This document shows, piece by piece, positions 62,893-64,000 of a stretch of 64,000 nucleotides of DNA (positions are counted from its first letter, which is position 1; each line of letters begins with the position of its first letter). The DNA comes from Olivibacter jilunii (lineage in GTDB: Bacteria > Bacteroidota > Bacteroidia > Sphingobacteriales > Sphingobacteriaceae): positions 1 to 64,000 of the forward strand of contig NZ_LR027848.1 in NCBI RefSeq assembly GCF_900607235.1. Direction: 5' to 3'. The position numbers and the translations under genes are program-made. Below the pieces are notes generated by a model. That model ran no database searches. It was not told the DNA's origin and worked only from the letters and a program-made list of their open reading frames with translations.

Positions 62893-64000
62893 TTATAACT
62901 GATCAATAAAATCAACAATTCTTTTGCAAGCAAAACCGTCTCCGTACGGATTGTGTAATGCGCTCATAATTTTATATTTGCTATCTGAAAGCAACAGACT
63001 TGCACATTCATTAACGATTTTTCTTAAATCTGTCCCTACCAATATGACCGTTCCTGCTTCGACAGCCTCTGGTCTTTCGGTTGTATCACGCATAACCAAT
63101 ACCGGTTTTCCCAAACTTGGCGCTTCTTCTTGGACACCACCCGAATCCGTAATGATCAAATACGATTGATTCATCAACCACACAAATGCTGGGTACGCAA
63201 GAGGTTCAATAAGTGTTATGTTACTAATATTTGATAAAATATTATATACCGGTTTCTTCACATTTGGATTCAAGTGGACGGGGTAAATAATTTGTACATC
63301 CTTATGTTTCTTCGCTATCTCTTTCAGTGCCTCACATATATTGATAAATCCTTGTCCGTGGTTCTCCCTTCTATGTCCTGTTACTAAAATAATCTTTTTA
63401 TTCTTGTCAATAACATTCTTTAGCGCTACTATTTCTTCATTTTCCAAATCAGCTACACGTTCAGAACTTTCAATTAACGCATCTATAACCGTATTACCAG
63501 TGATTAAAATATTATTTTCAGCAATATTTTCCTTTAAAAGATTTCTTTTAGAGGCCTCAGTGGGAGCGAAATGGTAGTCAGCAATTCTCCCGGTCACTTG
63601 TCTGTTGATCTCTTCGGGAAAAGGAGATATTTTATTGTGCGTTCTTAAGCCCGCTTCAACATGACAAACTTTTGCACCTGAATAAAAAGCTGCAATACTT
63701 GCTGCCATTGTAGTTGTAGTATCACCATGTACATATACATAATCGGGATTAAATTCATCTAGAACATTTTTAAGCCCGGTGATGATATCTGCCGTAAGCG
63801 AATGAAGGTTTTGATTCGGTCTCATTAGATTTAAGTCGAAATCTGGAATGATTTCAAAAAACTCGAGCACTTGATCTAACATTTCTCGATGTTGGGCTGT
63901 AACGCACACTTTTGTATGGAATCTATCCTCATACTTCTTAAATTCTCTTACCAAAGGAGCCATTTTTATGGCTTCTGGTCTAGTACCAAAGACTATTAGA
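62893..64000 (-). CDS. wecB: UDP-N-acetylglucosamine 2-epimerase (5' end outside the window)
   Basis: The frame is open to the window edge; [15 protein letters not shown] is read just before the first internal Met, so the real start lies beyond 64,000 and only the first residues are missing. Hallmarks: [50 protein letters not shown] and [16 protein letters not shown]. It converts UDP-GlcNAc to UDP-ManNAc, the WecC substrate. Confidence 0.92.
   Translation of the reverse strand, partial: LIVFGTRPEAIKMAPLVREFKKYEDRFHTKVCVTAQHREMLDQVLEFFEIIPDFDLNLMRPNQNLHSLTADIITGLKNVLDEFNPDYVYVHGDTTTTMAASIAAFYSGAKVCHVEAGLRTHNKISPFPEEINRQVTGRIADYHFAPTEASKRNLLKENIAENNILITGNTVIDALIESSERVADLENEEIVALKNVIDKNKKIILVTGHRRENHGQGFINICEALKEIAKKHKDVQIIYPVHLNPNVKKPVYNILSNISNITLIEPLAYPAFVWLMNQSYLIITDSGGVQEEAPSLGKPVLVMRDTTERPEAVEAGTVILVGTDLRKIVNECASLLLSDSKYKIMSALHNPYGDGFACKRIVDFIDQL

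Noticed and set aside
1-64000. CRISPR arrays, rRNA, tRNA and insertion sequences
   Set aside because: No regularly spaced repeats, tRNA-like cloverleafs or transposase genes were seen on either strand.

Overview
The window looks like a chromosome segment of a member of the Bacteroidota, most likely of the order Sphingobacteriales. This is inferred from gene families, from TTTG-N19-TAnnTTTG promoters and from the roughly 40% GC feel; no rRNA, tRNA or species marker is present. Nearly all genes are on the minus strand.

Region 1 (1-23,509) is a polymorphic surface or toxin locus built from two cassettes of the same order. Each reads, on the minus strand: secreted tail-fibre-like protein(s), a 1,000-1,180 residue YD-repeat protein, an RHS core protein with a unique C-terminal tail, and small membrane proteins overlapping the RHS stop codon by ATGA (candidate immunity proteins). 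The right cassette covers 13,957-22,083 and the left covers 294-12,909. The left one ends in orphan modules: a headless HExxH tip with a frameshifted lipoprotein gene, then an RHS-core remnant with its own tip and membrane protein. A diverged direct repeat (1-255 and 13,113-13,365) and a short conserved box mark the upstream edges of cassettes.

Region 2 (22,562-38,561) holds five more tail-fibre paralogues and a type II secretion / type IV pilus-like machine: inner-membrane GspF (plus strand, with a near-leaderless promoter), a minus-strand operon (pseudopilin, short prepilin peptidase, GspE ATPase, secretin, GspL/PilMN-like, GspM/PilO-like, an FN3-type lipoprotein, PilP-like), and a divergent plus-strand set of minor pseudopilins with a beta-helix-like partner. 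The tail-fibre and RHS proteins have export signals but no visible type IX sorting domain, so this machine is an attractive, untested exporter for them.

Region 3 (38,587-42,100) is accessory: an OsmC peroxiredoxin and its TetR regulator sharing a palindromic operator, a frameshifted phytanoyl-CoA-dioxygenase-like gene, a GNSFS-motif (DUF4886-like) exported protein and a small gene remnant.

Region 4 (42,110-64,000) is a Wzx/Wzy-type surface polysaccharide locus read leftward: wecB (cut by the window edge), wecC, Wzy-like polymerase, flippase, DUF4838 protein, two glycosyltransferases, a fused alcohol dehydrogenase/Gfo-Idh-MocA protein, a heparinase-like protein, a WbuB-like transferase, a PglC-like initiating transferase, then KAS III, acyl carrier protein, short-chain reductase, PglD-like acyltransferase, PglE-like aminotransferase, a membrane 4,6-dehydratase and a CpsB-type phosphatase. 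The KAS III/ACP/reductase trio beside the sugar aminotransferase and acyltransferase suggests a dedicated acyl group is made and placed on an amino sugar.
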